From the NCBI GenBank assembly GCA_028817435.1, contig JAPPPQ010000015.1, positions 1 to 64,000 of the forward strand: a stretch of DNA of 64,000 nucleotides, given 5' to 3'. The position numbers and the translations under genes are program-made. Under the pieces are notes generated by a model. The model ran no database searches, was not told the origin of the DNA, and saw only the letters and a list, made by a program, of their open reading frames with translations. Origin of the DNA: Deltaproteobacteria bacterium. GTDB lineage: Bacteria; Myxococcota_A; UBA9160; UBA6930. Shown in pieces: positions 8,963-24,542 of the stretch. How positions within the stretch are numbered: the first letter of the stretch is position 1; each line of letters opens with the position of its first letter.

Positions 8963-9241
8963 CGCAGGCATCCTACCCCACGCCGCCGCCCGCCGTCAAG
9001 CCCCCGCCCCCGGGGGCGCCCCACCGACGATAAATTTCACTCCGGCTGCATTTTTCTGTCGCGGATGGCCATTGCGATGGTGTATTCTCTACTCATCACC
9101 GGGGGAGGGGCAGATCCGACAAAAGGCGCGCGCATCGGGCGCGGGTGCTTTTGTAGAAGCGGCAAGGGTTTCGCTTCACTTTGTCGGATGTCGGCTGTTG
9201 TGGCTGCCTCTTCTGAATTGCAACACGGGGGAAATAAAGAA
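8963..9241. other. rpmH-dnaN intergenic region; candidate replication origin/regulatory region
   Basis: Divergent intergenic gap with a locally AT-richer stretch (~9030-9085) and a perfect 10-bp inverted repeat ATCCGACAAA (9114-9123) / TTTGTCGGAT (9180-9189). I found no consensus TTATCCACA DnaA box. Confidence 0.35.
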
Positions 9242-15474
<6,233 letters not shown>

Positions 15475-15483
15475 CCCCGCCGC

Positions 15484-16803
15484 ATGGCCGAGCCGGTGAG
15501 CGGCCCCCGCGCACAGAGCGAATCGAAGGCCCTCATGCGCCGTGCCCGCCGCCGCATTCCCGGCGGCGTGAACAGCCCGGTGCGGGCTTATGGCGCGGTG
15601 GGGGGCGCGCCGCCCTTCATCGCCCGGGGCCGCGGCCCGCGCATTTTCGATGTGGATGGCAACGGCTATCTCGACTATGTCGGCTCCTGGGGGCCGCTGA
15701 TTCTCGGCCACGCGCCCCCCGCCGTGGTGCGCGCCGTGAAGCGCGCCGCCACCCTCGGCGCCAGCTTCGGCGCGCCCACACCGGGCGAGGTGGAGATTGC
15801 CGAGGCGATTTGCCGCGCGCTGCCCGCGGTGGAGCAGCTGCGCTTCGTCTCCTCGGGAACCGAGGCGGCCATGAGCGCGCTGCGCCTGGCCCGCGCCGCC
15901 ACCGGGCGCAGGAAGATTCTCAAATTCGAGGGCGGCTACCACGGCCACGCCGACGCACTGCTGCTCGGCGCGGGCAGCGGCGTCGCCACCCTTGGCATTC
16001 CCGGCTCGCCGGGCGTTCCCGAGGAATTCACCAAGCTCACGGCGCAGGTTCCCTACAACGATCTCTCGGCGGTGGCGGGCGCATTTCGCAATCACGGCGA
16101 AGATCTCGCCTGCGTCATCGTCGAGCCCGTGGCCGGCAACATGGGCTGCGTGCCGCCGCGCCCGGGCTTTCTGGAGGGGCTGCGCGAAATCTGCGACCGC
16201 CACGGCGCGCTGCTGATTTTCGACGAGGTGATGACGGGCTTTCGGGTGGCCTGGGGCGGCGCACAGCGGCGCTACAAGGTATCGCCGGACCTCACCTGTC
16301 TGGGCAAGGTGGTGGGCGGCGGGCTGCCGGCGGCGGCCTATGGCGGAAGCCGCGCGCTGATGCAGCAGGTAGCGCCAGCCGGGCCGGTCTATCAGGCGGG
16401 CACGCTCTCGGGCAATCCTCTCGCCGTGGCGGCGGGCCTTGAAACGCTGCGGCAACTGGAGCGCCCCGGCGTTTATGAGCGGCTGGAGGCGCGCAGCACA
16501 GCGCTGGCGGCGGGCCTGCGGGCGCGCGCCGAGGCCCGGGGCATTGAGTTTTGCAGCGCGGCGGTGGGGGGAATGTTCGGCTTCGCCTTCCATCCCGGCC
16601 CGCTGCGCAACCTCGAGGACGCCCGCGCCGCGCACACCGGCCGCTTCAAGCGCTTCTTCCGCGCCATGCTGGAGGCGGGCATCTACCTGCCGCCCTCGCC
16701 CTACGAATCCGCATTCATGAGCCTCGCCCACCGGCGCGCCGACATTGCCGAGACGCTGCGCGCCGCCGAATCCGCCTTCGACAAGGCCGCCCGCGTCCGC
16801 TGA
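15484..16803 (+). CDS. hemL: Glutamate-1-semialdehyde 2,1-aminomutase
   Basis: RRIPGGVNSPVRAYGAVGG, FEGGYHGHADALL, FDEVMTGFRVAWGGAQ. Confidence 0.95.
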   Translation: MAEPVSGPRAQSESKALMRRARRRIPGGVNSPVRAYGAVGGAPPFIARGRGPRIFDVDGNGYLDYVGSWGPLILGHAPPAVVRAVKRAATLGASFGAPTPGEVEIAEAICRALPAVEQLRFVSSGTEAAMSALRLARAATGRRKILKFEGGYHGHADALLLGAGSGVATLGIPGSPGVPEEFTKLTAQVPYNDLSAVAGAFRNHGEDLACVIVEPVAGNMGCVPPRPGFLEGLREICDRHGALLIFDEVMTGFRVAWGGAQRRYKVSPDLTCLGKVVGGGLPAAAYGGSRALMQQVAPAGPVYQAGTLSGNPLAVAAGLETLRQLERPGVYERLEARSTALAAGLRARAEARGIEFCSAAVGGMFGFAFHPGPLRNLEDARAAHTGRFKRFFRAMLEAGIYLPPSPYESAFMSLAHRRADIAETLRAAESAFDKAARVR

Positions 16804-16864
16804 ACTCCGGCCCCGCTGGCGGCGCGTTGAAGGGGCGGCCGGCGGCGGCTACCATGCGCGCCGC

Positions 16865-17188
16865 GTGAGCAACCGCCGCAACGACCCGGGCGATTCTTCC
16901 GGCGCGGCGGGCAGCCGGGGCGCGAAAATCTTCAGCGGCGCGCGCGGCCTCGGGCGGCGCGAGGCCCGGGCCTATCAGGGGGTATTGGAAGCGGTGTTGT
17001 GCGTTCCCGCCGGCGCGCTGCTCGGCTACGGAGTGGATCGCTGGCTGCAGGCCGCGCCCTGGGGCGTCCTCGCTGGTTTGGGCCTCGGCTTCATCGCCTT
17101 TGTGCTGGCGGCGGTGCGCTTGCCCGGGCGGCTCTCGCCGGAAGAGCCCGCGCCGCACGCAGAGCCGGCGGAAAGGGAGAGAGAGTGA
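16865..17188 (+). CDS. AtpZ/AtpI-family protein
   Basis: Two TM helices (VLEAVLCVPAGALLGYGVDRWL, GVLAGLGLGFIAFVLAAVR); immediately upstream of atpB; GTG start. Confidence 0.75.
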   Translation: MSNRRNDPGDSSGAAGSRGAKIFSGARGLGRREARAYQGVLEAVLCVPAGALLGYGVDRWLQAAPWGVLAGLGLGFIAFVLAAVRLPGRLSPEEPAPHAEPAERERE

Positions 17189-17574
17189 AGGGGCGTCTCC
17201 CCATGGCGGCGGTGCAGCGGCTGCACCTGTTTCTGGCCGCGGGCGTTGCGTTGTTGGCGCTCTTCGGCGGCGGAGATTTCGCCCTCGCAGTGCTGCTCGG
17301 CGCGGCCCTGCAGGCGCTGAACTTCCGCGCGCTCTACCGCTTCTCCACGCGCATTGTGCTGCGCGCGGGCGGCGCGGCCCCCGCGGTGGCGCTGCTCGGC
17401 TTCGCCCTGCGCCTGGCGCTGCTCGGCGTGGCGATTGTGCTGTCGCTGCGCGCCGGGGCCAACCCGCTTGGGCTGCTGCTCGGCCTTTCGCTGCTGGCCC
17501 CCGCCATGGTCGCCGCCGCCTGGCGCGCGCGCCCCGCGCCCATGGCTTCGCAGCCCGGAGAGTCCGCGCCGTGA
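17185..17574 (+). CDS. ATP synthase subunit I-like membrane protein
   Basis: Four TM helices, LGAALQALNFRALYRF; between atpZ-like gene and atpB. Confidence 0.65.
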   Translation: MKGRLPMAAVQRLHLFLAAGVALLALFGGGDFALAVLLGAALQALNFRALYRFSTRIVLRAGGAAPAVALLGFALRLALLGVAIVLSLRAGANPLGLLLGLSLLAPAMVAAAWRARPAPMASQPGESAP

Positions 17575-18290
17575 GTCTGTTCCGCCAACTCGAGACGCTC
17601 ACCCAGGTGTCCTGGGTAATTTGGTCCGCGCTCTTCGCCGCGGCGCTGGTGCTCGGCAGCGGGCTCGTGGTGCGCGCGCGTCTGGCGGCCGCCGGGGGCG
17701 GCGTGATTCCCGATGCGGGTTTCTCATTTCGCAACATCCTCGAGGTGTTGGTGGAAATGCTGGCGGGTCTGGCCCGCGAGAACATGGGGCCGGACTGGCG
17801 GCGCTACTTCCCGCTGGTGGGCACCTTCTTCTTCTTCATTCTCATCTCGAACTGGGCCGGTTTGGTGCCGGGGGTGGATGGCGCAACCAGCTCCGCCAAC
17901 ACCACCTGGGCCTGGGCGCTGATTTCTTTTGCCGTGCACCAGTATGTGGGAATTCGCGCCCACGGCTTTCGCTACATCCACCACTTTCTGGGCCCGGTGC
18001 TGTTTGACGCAAAGTTTCTGGGGCGCACAATCCATGTGCGGCCGCTGGCGCCGATCTACTTCATCATCGAGGCGATCAGCCATCTGTCGCGGGTCTTCAC
18101 CTTGGCGGTGCGGCTTCTGGCCAATATGTTCGCCGACCACCAGGTGGTTGCAGTGTGGCTGCTGCTGCTGCCGGCCGTGGTGCCCGCGGTGTTCATGGGG
18201 CTGGGCGTGCTGGTCGCCTTTCTGCAAGCCTATGTCTTCGCGCTGCTCTCGATGATCTACATCGGCCTGGCGCTGGAGGAGGCGCACTGA
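17571..18290 (+). CDS. atpB: F0 ATP synthase subunit a
   Basis: LISNWAGLVPGV, SHLSRVFTLAVRLLANMFADH, FVxLQAYVFALLSMIYIGLALEE. Confidence 0.95.
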   Translation: MSLFRQLETLTQVSWVIWSALFAAALVLGSGLVVRARLAAAGGGVIPDAGFSFRNILEVLVEMLAGLARENMGPDWRRYFPLVGTFFFFILISNWAGLVPGVDGATSSANTTWAWALISFAVHQYVGIRAHGFRYIHHFLGPVLFDAKFLGRTIHVRPLAPIYFIIEAISHLSRVFTLAVRLLANMFADHQVVAVWLLLLPAVVPAVFMGLGVLVAFLQAYVFALLSMIYIGLALEEAH

Positions 18291-18335
18291 GCGCCGGTCA
18301 CTGACGCGAACCAACCCAAAAGGAGGGGAAAACTC

Positions 18336-18650
18336 ATGCGCAGGTTCTCAAAGTTCATTTTCTGGTCCATGGCGGCGGCGCTGCTTCCGGCGGCCGCCTG
18401 GGCCGAGGGCGGCGGCGCCGATGCCAGCTTCGGCTACGCCATTGGCGCGGGCATCGCCGTCGGCATGGCGGGGCTGGGCTGCGGCATCGGCCAGGGCCTC
18501 ACCGCGGGCAACACCACGGCGGGCATCGCCCGCAACCCCGGCGCGGCGGGCAGCATGTTCACCAACTTCATCCTGGGAATGGTGCTGATCGAATCGATCT
18601 CGATCTACGGCCTGGTGATCGCAATCCTGCTCTGGCTCAAGATCCCCTAG
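18336..18650 (+). CDS. atpE: F0 ATP synthase subunit c (with N-terminal signal-like segment)
   Basis: GLGCGIGQGLTAGNTTAGIARNPGA...FILGMVLIESISIYGLVIAILL. Confidence 0.95.
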   Translation: MRRFSKFIFWSMAAALLPAAAWAEGGGADASFGYAIGAGIAVGMAGLGCGIGQGLTAGNTTAGIARNPGAAGSMFTNFILGMVLIESISIYGLVIAILLWLKIP

Positions 18651-18951
18651 GGCGGTAGCGGCCCCCGGGCGGCGATGCGGCGGCGGCTCTCCCCGTTTCG
18701 CCGCCGATACTTGCCGCGACTCCGCCCGGAGGCACGCGCCCGCCGAGAGCACTCCTCCGGTCCCGTAAAAAAGGAGTGATCGTTGTCACGGGCATTGCCA
18801 CGGGGTGACCTTTCAACCCCGCCGGAGACCGGCGCGGGCCCCACGGCATTTGCCTTCCTGCAGAGCAAGGGATATGCCACTCTCGCAGCGCGCTGCGGCG
18901 GCGCGCGCCGCGCGGTTGCCGCGTATGTGAACGGGGGGCGCCGGGTCGCCT

Positions 18952-19602
18952 GTGAAATCCGGGACACTGATCGCCTTCGAGGGCATTGACGGCAGCGGCA
19001 AGTCCACGCAGTTGCCGCGCCTCGCCGCGCGCTTGCGCGCCGCCGGGCACGCGGTGCTGTGCAGCGGCGAACCCTGGGAGGGCTGCGAGGCGGGCCGCCG
19101 CATCCGGCGCATGGCGCGCAGCGGCCAGCGCGTCCCGGCGCGCACCGAGCTGGCGTGGTTTGTCGAGCAGCGCCGCGCGCATTTGCGCGAGCGGGTGCTT
19201 CCCGCCCTGGAGCGCGGCGAGATCGTTCTGCTGCACCGCTACTACCTTTCCAGCGTGGCCTACCAGGGCGCGCGCGGCCTGGACTGGCGCGAGATTTTGG
19301 CGGCGCATCCCGCGCCCGAGTTCCCCGCGCCGGATCTGGTGCTGCTGCTCGACCTGCCCCCCACCGCCGGGCTGGCCCGGGTGGAGGCGCGCGCCGCTGC
19401 CGCCGAGCCGGCCTTTGAGGAGCGCGCCTTTCTGGAGTCGGTGCGCGAGATTTTCCTGGCGCTGCGCCTGCCCAGCCTGGCGCGCATTGCCGCGGCGGCC
19501 GCGCCCGCCGAGGTGGAGCGCGAAATTGCCCGCTGCGTGGCGCAACGCCTCGCGCTGCCCGCAAACACCGCGGGCGCAGAGCCCGCGCCGGGTTACTCGT
19601 AG
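18952..19602 (+). CDS. tmk: Thymidylate kinase
   Basis: LIAFEGIDGSGKSTQLPRLA, GEPW, LLHRYYLSSVAYQGARG; GTG start. Confidence 0.93.
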   Translation: MKSGTLIAFEGIDGSGKSTQLPRLAARLRAAGHAVLCSGEPWEGCEAGRRIRRMARSGQRVPARTELAWFVEQRRAHLRERVLPALERGEIVLLHRYYLSSVAYQGARGLDWREILAAHPAPEFPAPDLVLLLDLPPTAGLARVEARAAAAEPAFEERAFLESVREIFLALRLPSLARIAAAAAPAEVEREIARCVAQRLALPANTAGAEPAPGYS

Positions 19603-22022
19603 AGGGCGGCGTCCGGCGTTTTGCGGGGCAGGCGGATGCGCGGAAATGCGCCCAGTGCGAAATCGTCGAAGCTGCCCTGCAGCACCAGCTCCACGGGCAA
19701 AATTGAATCCCGCGCGCGCACTGCGCCGTGGCGCTCCCGCGCGGAGAGATAGCTGTAACTGGAATGCGCGCCGGGGCGCAGATCCGGGCGCTGCACCGCG
19801 CCGAGCCGCGCGCGCTCGAAGTAGAGATCGCGGCCCGCGTCGTGTTCGGGGAGCGCGTCCGGATCACTGCGCAGCGCGTGCAGCGAAACTTCCTCCAATT
19901 GCGCGACGGCGCGGGCCAGGCGCTCTTCGCCGATGCGCTCGCGCTTGCGCACCGGCTCGTCTTTCGCCCGGCCGCTGGGGCCCAGAAAGGCGAGCTCCAT
20001 GATCCGCCCGCCCAGAAAGCGCAGGCCCTCGGGGTGCAGTTCGCCGTTTTGCGGATCGCCGTCGAGCAACCCGGGCCGCAGCGCCAGCCCCTGCGGCCCC
20101 GCCACCGAGGGATTTTCCAGCAGGAAGGCCCGGCTGACGCGGATGCGCTGGGGCGTGGCCTCTGCGATTTCCTTGCGCAGCGCGCGGCCCGCTTGCCGTC
20201 CGCCCACGCTGCCGGCGAAGCTCCGCGCCACCTCTGCCAGCAGTTGCATCCGCACATTGCGCCGCCGCTCCCGCAGCGAGGCTTCCAGCGCCTGCCCGGC
20301 GGCCCGCTCCCGCAGCGCGGCCCGCTCGGCCTGGTTCCGCAGCCCGCCCGCCTCGGCCAGTTGCAGCGCGCCCACATAATTGCCGCGCGCTTCTTCGTGT
20401 TCGAGAAGCCAGGCGCGCAGTTCGCCCGCCCGCTCGCCATTCGGGTGCTGCTCCAGATAGCGCCGCGCCATTACCGCCGGCGCGCGCCGCCCGCCGCGCA
20501 AAAAGGGAAAGCGCAGCAGCCGTATCGGCAGGCCGAGGGCGACGGCCAGCAAGGTGGGCGTCTCCGCCAGCCACTCGACGGGCCGGGGCAGATCCCGATC
20601 GCGCGCCCCCCCCGCCAGCGGGCCGAAGAGCAGCCAGCGCATGCGATCCGCCTGGTCGGCGCGGTGCGCCACGCGAAAGGCGCGGTAGGGATTGGAGGCC
20701 GCGCTGTTCACCAGTGCGGCGGCGTGCCGCGCCATGTTCGAGCGGCCCGGATTTTGCCGGGCCAACCCGCGCAGCAGCCGCCAGCGCGCGGACTCATCGC
20801 CGCGCTCGGCGGCGGCCAGCGCCAGGGCGAAGCGCGCCTCGTCCGCGCGCGGTCCGCGCGGCGCCTCCTGCAACAGCGCGCGGGCCGCGCTCTCAATATC
20901 GCCATCCGGCAACAGCAGCGCGCTCAGCAGCGCGGCCTCGGCCGCTTCTACCTGCGCGGGCGCGGCGCTCTCAGCCGCGCCGGATTCTGCAGGCCGCGCG
21001 CGCCCGGCCCGTTCCGCATCCGCCTGAACTGCGGCGGTCGTGCCTGTGCCGGCCGAGTCCGCGCCAGCCTGAGCTGCGGCGGGCGCGGCAGTGAGGCTGC
21101 GGCGCAGTGCCGCGGCGCGGCGCGCCTGGGCGCGGCGGGCCTCGGCGAGCAGGCCGCGCGCCCGCTGCGAATCCGGCGCGTAGCGCAATGCGCGCTCGGC
21201 GTGGGCTGCTGCGCGCGCCGCATCTCCCGCGCGCAACGCTCGGCGCGCGCGGCGCAGACTGCGCGCGCTTTCGTTTTCGAGCCAGCGCTGTTGACCGGCT
21301 TCCAACCTCTCCAGCAGGTCGGCGGCCTGCCCGGCCTCGGGATTCTCCTCCACGAAGCGCTTCCAGTGGGCCAGGGCCTGCCGCTCACCAGTGGAGAGAT
21401 CGTCGGCCAAATGCTCGCGCAGGCCGAGCTGCAGCAGGGCTTCGGCGGTGTGCACGGGCAGCACGGTGGGGTTGGCGAGGCCCATGCCCAGCGCCCGGCT
21501 CAGCAGGTTGAGCGCGCCGCCCCAGCGTCGCAGCCGGGCCTCGCGCAGCCGCGCATCGGCCAGGGAGAGCGGGTCGGAGGCCACATCCGCCTCCATGCGG
21601 CGGCGCAGCGCGGGGGGCAAATCGCCCCGGTTCAGCAGCTCTGCCTGGGCGCTGCGCCAGCGGGGGCGCTCCTCAATCAGCGCGTTGCGCGCGTCGAGGG
21701 CCCAGGGCAGCAGGCCCGTCGCCGCCTCGCCCCGGGCCGCGCGGGCGGCGTCCAGCGCCTCAATGTCCCGGACGGCCTGCGCGGCGGCTTCCCGGTCGCC
21801 GGCCAGCAGCGCCAGGGCCAGATCCCGGGCCGCCCGGTCGCCCGCTTCGGGGGCGCGCGCCCCCAGACTCGGCAGCGGCTCCAAAGGCTGCGCCGGCGGC
21901 GCAGAAGCACCCGTGGCGCAACCGGCGCAGAGCGCGCAGAGCCAAACCGCGCACAAACGCAGTTTGCGTCGCGGCTGCGCCACCCGGCGCGCCGGCCGGG
22001 CCTCAGGGCGAGAAGCGGTCAC
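19593..22022 (-). CDS. Large lipoprotein with TPR-like/helical repeats, unknown function
   Basis: Lipobox-type start CAVWLCALCAGCATGAS, Ala/Arg/Glu-rich helical repeats; GTG start near 22022 overlapping the upstream gene's end. Confidence 0.65.
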   Translation of the reverse strand: MTASRPEARPARRVAQPRRKLRLCAVWLCALCAGCATGASAPPAQPLEPLPSLGARAPEAGDRAARDLALALLAGDREAAAQAVRDIEALDAARAARGEAATGLLPWALDARNALIEERPRWRSAQAELLNRGDLPPALRRRMEADVASDPLSLADARLREARLRRWGGALNLLSRALGMGLANPTVLPVHTAEALLQLGLREHLADDLSTGERQALAHWKRFVEENPEAGQAADLLERLEAGQQRWLENESARSLRRARRALRAGDAARAAAHAERALRYAPDSQRARGLLAEARRAQARRAAALRRSLTAAPAAAQAGADSAGTGTTAAVQADAERAGRARPAESGAAESAAPAQVEAAEAALLSALLLPDGDIESAARALLQEAPRGPRADEARFALALAAAERGDESARWRLLRGLARQNPGRSNMARHAAALVNSAASNPYRAFRVAHRADQADRMRWLLFGPLAGGARDRDLPRPVEWLAETPTLLAVALGLPIRLLRFPFLRGGRRAPAVMARRYLEQHPNGERAGELRAWLLEHEEARGNYVGALQLAEAGGLRNQAERAALRERAAGQALEASLRERRRNVRMQLLAEVARSFAGSVGGRQAGRALRKEIAEATPQRIRVSRAFLLENPSVAGPQGLALRPGLLDGDPQNGELHPEGLRFLGGRIMELAFLGPSGRAKDEPVRKRERIGEERLARAVAQLEEVSLHALRSDPDALPEHDAGRDLYFERARLGAVQRPDLRPGAHSSYSYLSARERHGAVRARDSILPVELVLQGSFDDFALGAFPRIRLPRKTPDAALYE

Positions 22023-22965
22023 GATCCACCTGCAGCGTGAAGGCGAGGAAGGCTTCCAGACGGCGCGCGGCTTCCAGCTTTTCCAGCGCGCCGTCCTGGT
22101 TCGACACCGATTCATAGAGACGCGCGGCGGCCTGGACCAGTTCGGCGAAGCGGGGCGGATCGAAGCTAAGCGATTCGGGCGGATTGCGCCGGACATATTC
22201 CCGGGCGAGTTCGGCGTAGAGATCGGCCAGGCGCAGCAGGTGCAAATTTGCGTTCTTGCTCTCGCGGTGCTGCACGGCGTTGCGCTGCAGGGCGGCCAGC
22301 GCGCGCACATCGCCATCGGCGGAAAGTCCGCGCGCGGCAGAGAGCCGCAGCGCGCGCTCCACATCGGCGTGCTCAATCTCCTCCCGCGCAATTACCTCGT
22401 AATGGGTGCCCGCTGTTTCGCCGCGCAGTGCGGCGAGCCGCGCCCGCCGCTGCTCCAGTTCCGCCGTCTCCGGCGCGCTGGCCGAGGTGTTGCGCCCGCC
22501 CGCCTTGCTTTTGCGCGGCGCATCCTTTGCTTCGCCTTCCAGTCCGAGAATCTCCGCCAGCGATTCGCAAATTGCAGCACTGCGCAGCGCCTGCTGTTGC
22601 AGCGCGCCCTGCGTGCGCGCGGCGCGCCGATAGGCCGACGCCGCCAGGCCGTAGGCGCGCAGCCGCTCGAGGGCGCGGCCCTTGGCGAAAGCGATGCTTT
22701 CCTCCCACGCCCCGGCGCGCAGCGCGGCGGCGTGAGCGCGCTCCAGATTTTCGAGGCGCAGCAGAGAGGCGCGGTAGACATTGCGCCCGGTGAAATCCCG
22801 CGCGGGGGCGAAGCGATAGGTATCGTCGGGCACATGGTGGCGCAGCACCGCCACCACCTCGAGCAGACTCTCCGACGGCCCGTAGCGCGGATCGGGCGCG
22901 CGCGCGCAGGCGCAGAGCAGCGCGGCGGCCAGCAGCGCCGCGCCCCGCGCGCCGGAGGCGCTCAG
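22003..22965 (-). CDS. Putative lipoprotein, unknown function (start uncertain, non-ATG)
   Basis: In-frame extension upstream of the track ORF reads ...GAALLAAALLCACARAPDPRYGPSESLLEVVAVLRHHVPDDTYRFAPARDFTGRNVYRASLLRL, i.e. a lipobox; overlaps end of the leuA-like gene. Confidence 0.55.
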   Translation of the reverse strand: MSASGARGAALLAAALLCACARAPDPRYGPSESLLEVVAVLRHHVPDDTYRFAPARDFTGRNVYRASLLRLENLERAHAAALRAGAWEESIAFAKGRALERLRAYGLAASAYRRAARTQGALQQQALRSAAICESLAEILGLEGEAKDAPRKSKAGGRNTSASAPETAELEQRRARLAALRGETAGTHYEVIAREEIEHADVERALRLSAARGLSADGDVRALAALQRNAVQHRESKNANLHLLRLADLYAELAREYVRRNPPESLSFDPPRFAELVQAAARLYESVSNQDGALEKLEAARRLEAFLAFTLQVDRDRFSP

Positions 22966-24512
22966 GCCGGACGCCTTGCGGCGATGGCGTTCAGCATCTT
23001 CTCGGTGGCCACCACCGCGGCGGCGAGCTGGTCGGAATCCACACCGAGGGTGGACCAGTTTTCGCCGCCGCTTTCGCCGCGCCAGGTAATGAGGGTTTCC
23101 ACCAGCGCGCTGGTGCGGCCGCCGGGGGGAATGCGCACGCGGAAATCTTCGAGCCGCGGGATTTTGAGAGAGAAGCGGCGCACGGCCTTTTTGAGCGCGT
23201 TCATGAAGGCGTCGTAGCCGCCGTCGCCGTGGGCTTTGGCGCGGGCGCGCTCGCCGTGATAGGCCACCACCACTTCGGCCAGCGGCAGTTCGCCGCTTTG
23301 CAAATGCACCTGGTAATGCTCGACCCGCAGCATCTGCTCGGCCGGCGTCTTCAGCACATCGGCGATGAGAAAGGGCAGGTCTTCGGGCGCGACGCTGTGC
23401 TTTTTGTCGCCCAGCGCCACGATGCGCGCCAGCACTTGGCGGCGCGCTTCGGGATCGAGCTCAATGCCCAGTTGCTCCAGGTTGCGCTCCAGCGAGGCGC
23501 GGCCCGAGAGCTTGCCCAGCGCATAGCGCCGCGTCCGCCCGAAGCGCGCCGGCACCAGGCGGCTTTCGTAAAGATCGCCCTTGGCGTCGCCGTCTGCGTG
23601 AATGCCGGCCGTCTGCGTGAACACATCCGCGCCGACAATGGGCGCGTTGGCCGAGACATCCTTGCCGCTGAAGCTCTGCACCAGCCTTGAGACGGCGAGC
23701 AGCCGCGATTCGTTCACGCCGGTCTGGAAGGGGCCGTGGTCGTGCAGCACCGCCGCCACTTCGGCCAGCCGCGCGTTGCCGGCGCGCTCGCCCAGTCCGT
23801 TTACCGAGACATGCACGCCCCGGCAGCCGGCCCGTGCGGCGGCCAGGCAGTTGGCCGCGGCCAGTCCGTAATCGTTGTGGCAGTGATACTCGAAGTGCAT
23901 TCCGGGCCAGTTCGCGCACATCAAATCCACATAGCGCTCGGCGTCGCGCGGCGATTGCACGCCCAGCGTATCGGCCAGGTAAATGCGCGAAACGCGCTGC
24001 TCGCAGAGCGTTCGCATGAGCGCAAAGACATAATCCGGCGAATCCTTCACGCCGTTTGACCAATCTTCCAGATAGACGCTGGCGCGCACCCTTTGCTTGC
24101 GGGCGTATTGCAGCGTTTCGGCGATGCGCTTGCGGTGGCGCTCCGGCGTCATGCGCAGCTGGCCTGTGCAGTGGCGCTCGGAGCCCTTGGCGAGCAGGTT
24201 CAGCGCGCGCCCGCCGGTTTCGCGCAGCCAGTCCACCGATTTGCGGCCGTCGCAGTAGCCCAGCATTTCGATGCGGGTGATCAGGCCCTGCCCCCGCGCC
24301 CAGCGGCAAATGCGCCGGGCCGCCTCGCGCTCGCCCTCGCTGATCCGCGTCCCCGCCACCTCGATGCGGTCCACCCCCACATCGCGCAGCAGCGACTTGG
24401 CGAGCTGCAGCTTTTCCTCCGGCGTGTAGGCGATCTGCGGCGTCTGCTCGCCATCGCGCAGCGTGGTGTCCATGATCTCGATGCGCCGGGGCTCGCTCAT
24501 CGCCCCCATCAT
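22962..24512 (-). CDS. 2-isopropylmalate synthase / citramalate synthase family enzyme with LeuA regulatory domain
   Basis: IEIMDTTLRDGEQTPQIAYTPEEK, HCHNDYGLAAAN, VNGLGERAGNA, AGIHADGD. Confidence 0.88.
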   Translation of the reverse strand: MMGAMSEPRRIEIMDTTLRDGEQTPQIAYTPEEKLQLAKSLLRDVGVDRIEVAGTRISEGEREAARRICRWARGQGLITRIEMLGYCDGRKSVDWLRETGGRALNLLAKGSERHCTGQLRMTPERHRKRIAETLQYARKQRVRASVYLEDWSNGVKDSPDYVFALMRTLCEQRVSRIYLADTLGVQSPRDAERYVDLMCANWPGMHFEYHCHNDYGLAAANCLAAARAGCRGVHVSVNGLGERAGNARLAEVAAVLHDHGPFQTGVNESRLLAVSRLVQSFSGKDVSANAPIVGADVFTQTAGIHADGDAKGDLYESRLVPARFGRTRRYALGKLSGRASLERNLEQLGIELDPEARRQVLARIVALGDKKHSVAPEDLPFLIADVLKTPAEQMLRVEHYQVHLQSGELPLAEVVVAYHGERARAKAHGDGGYDAFMNALKKAVRRFSLKIPRLEDFRVRIPPGGRTSALVETLITWRGESGGENWSTLGVDSDQLAAAVVATEKMLNAIAARRPA

Positions 24513-24542
24513 AACACTCGCCGCGCGTTAGACTGCGCCGCC

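Noticed and set aside
18651-18951. Possible structured RNA or riboswitch in the atpE-tmk gap (small stem CCCGT...ACGGG, A6 run)
   Set aside because: No match by eye to a known RNA consensus (SRP, 6S, RNase P, TPP, SAM, cobalamin), and the stems are short; not supportable without covariance-model search.
18783-18989. Short ORF between atpE and tmk
   Set aside because: No RBS or recognisable protein features; overlaps the tmk start.
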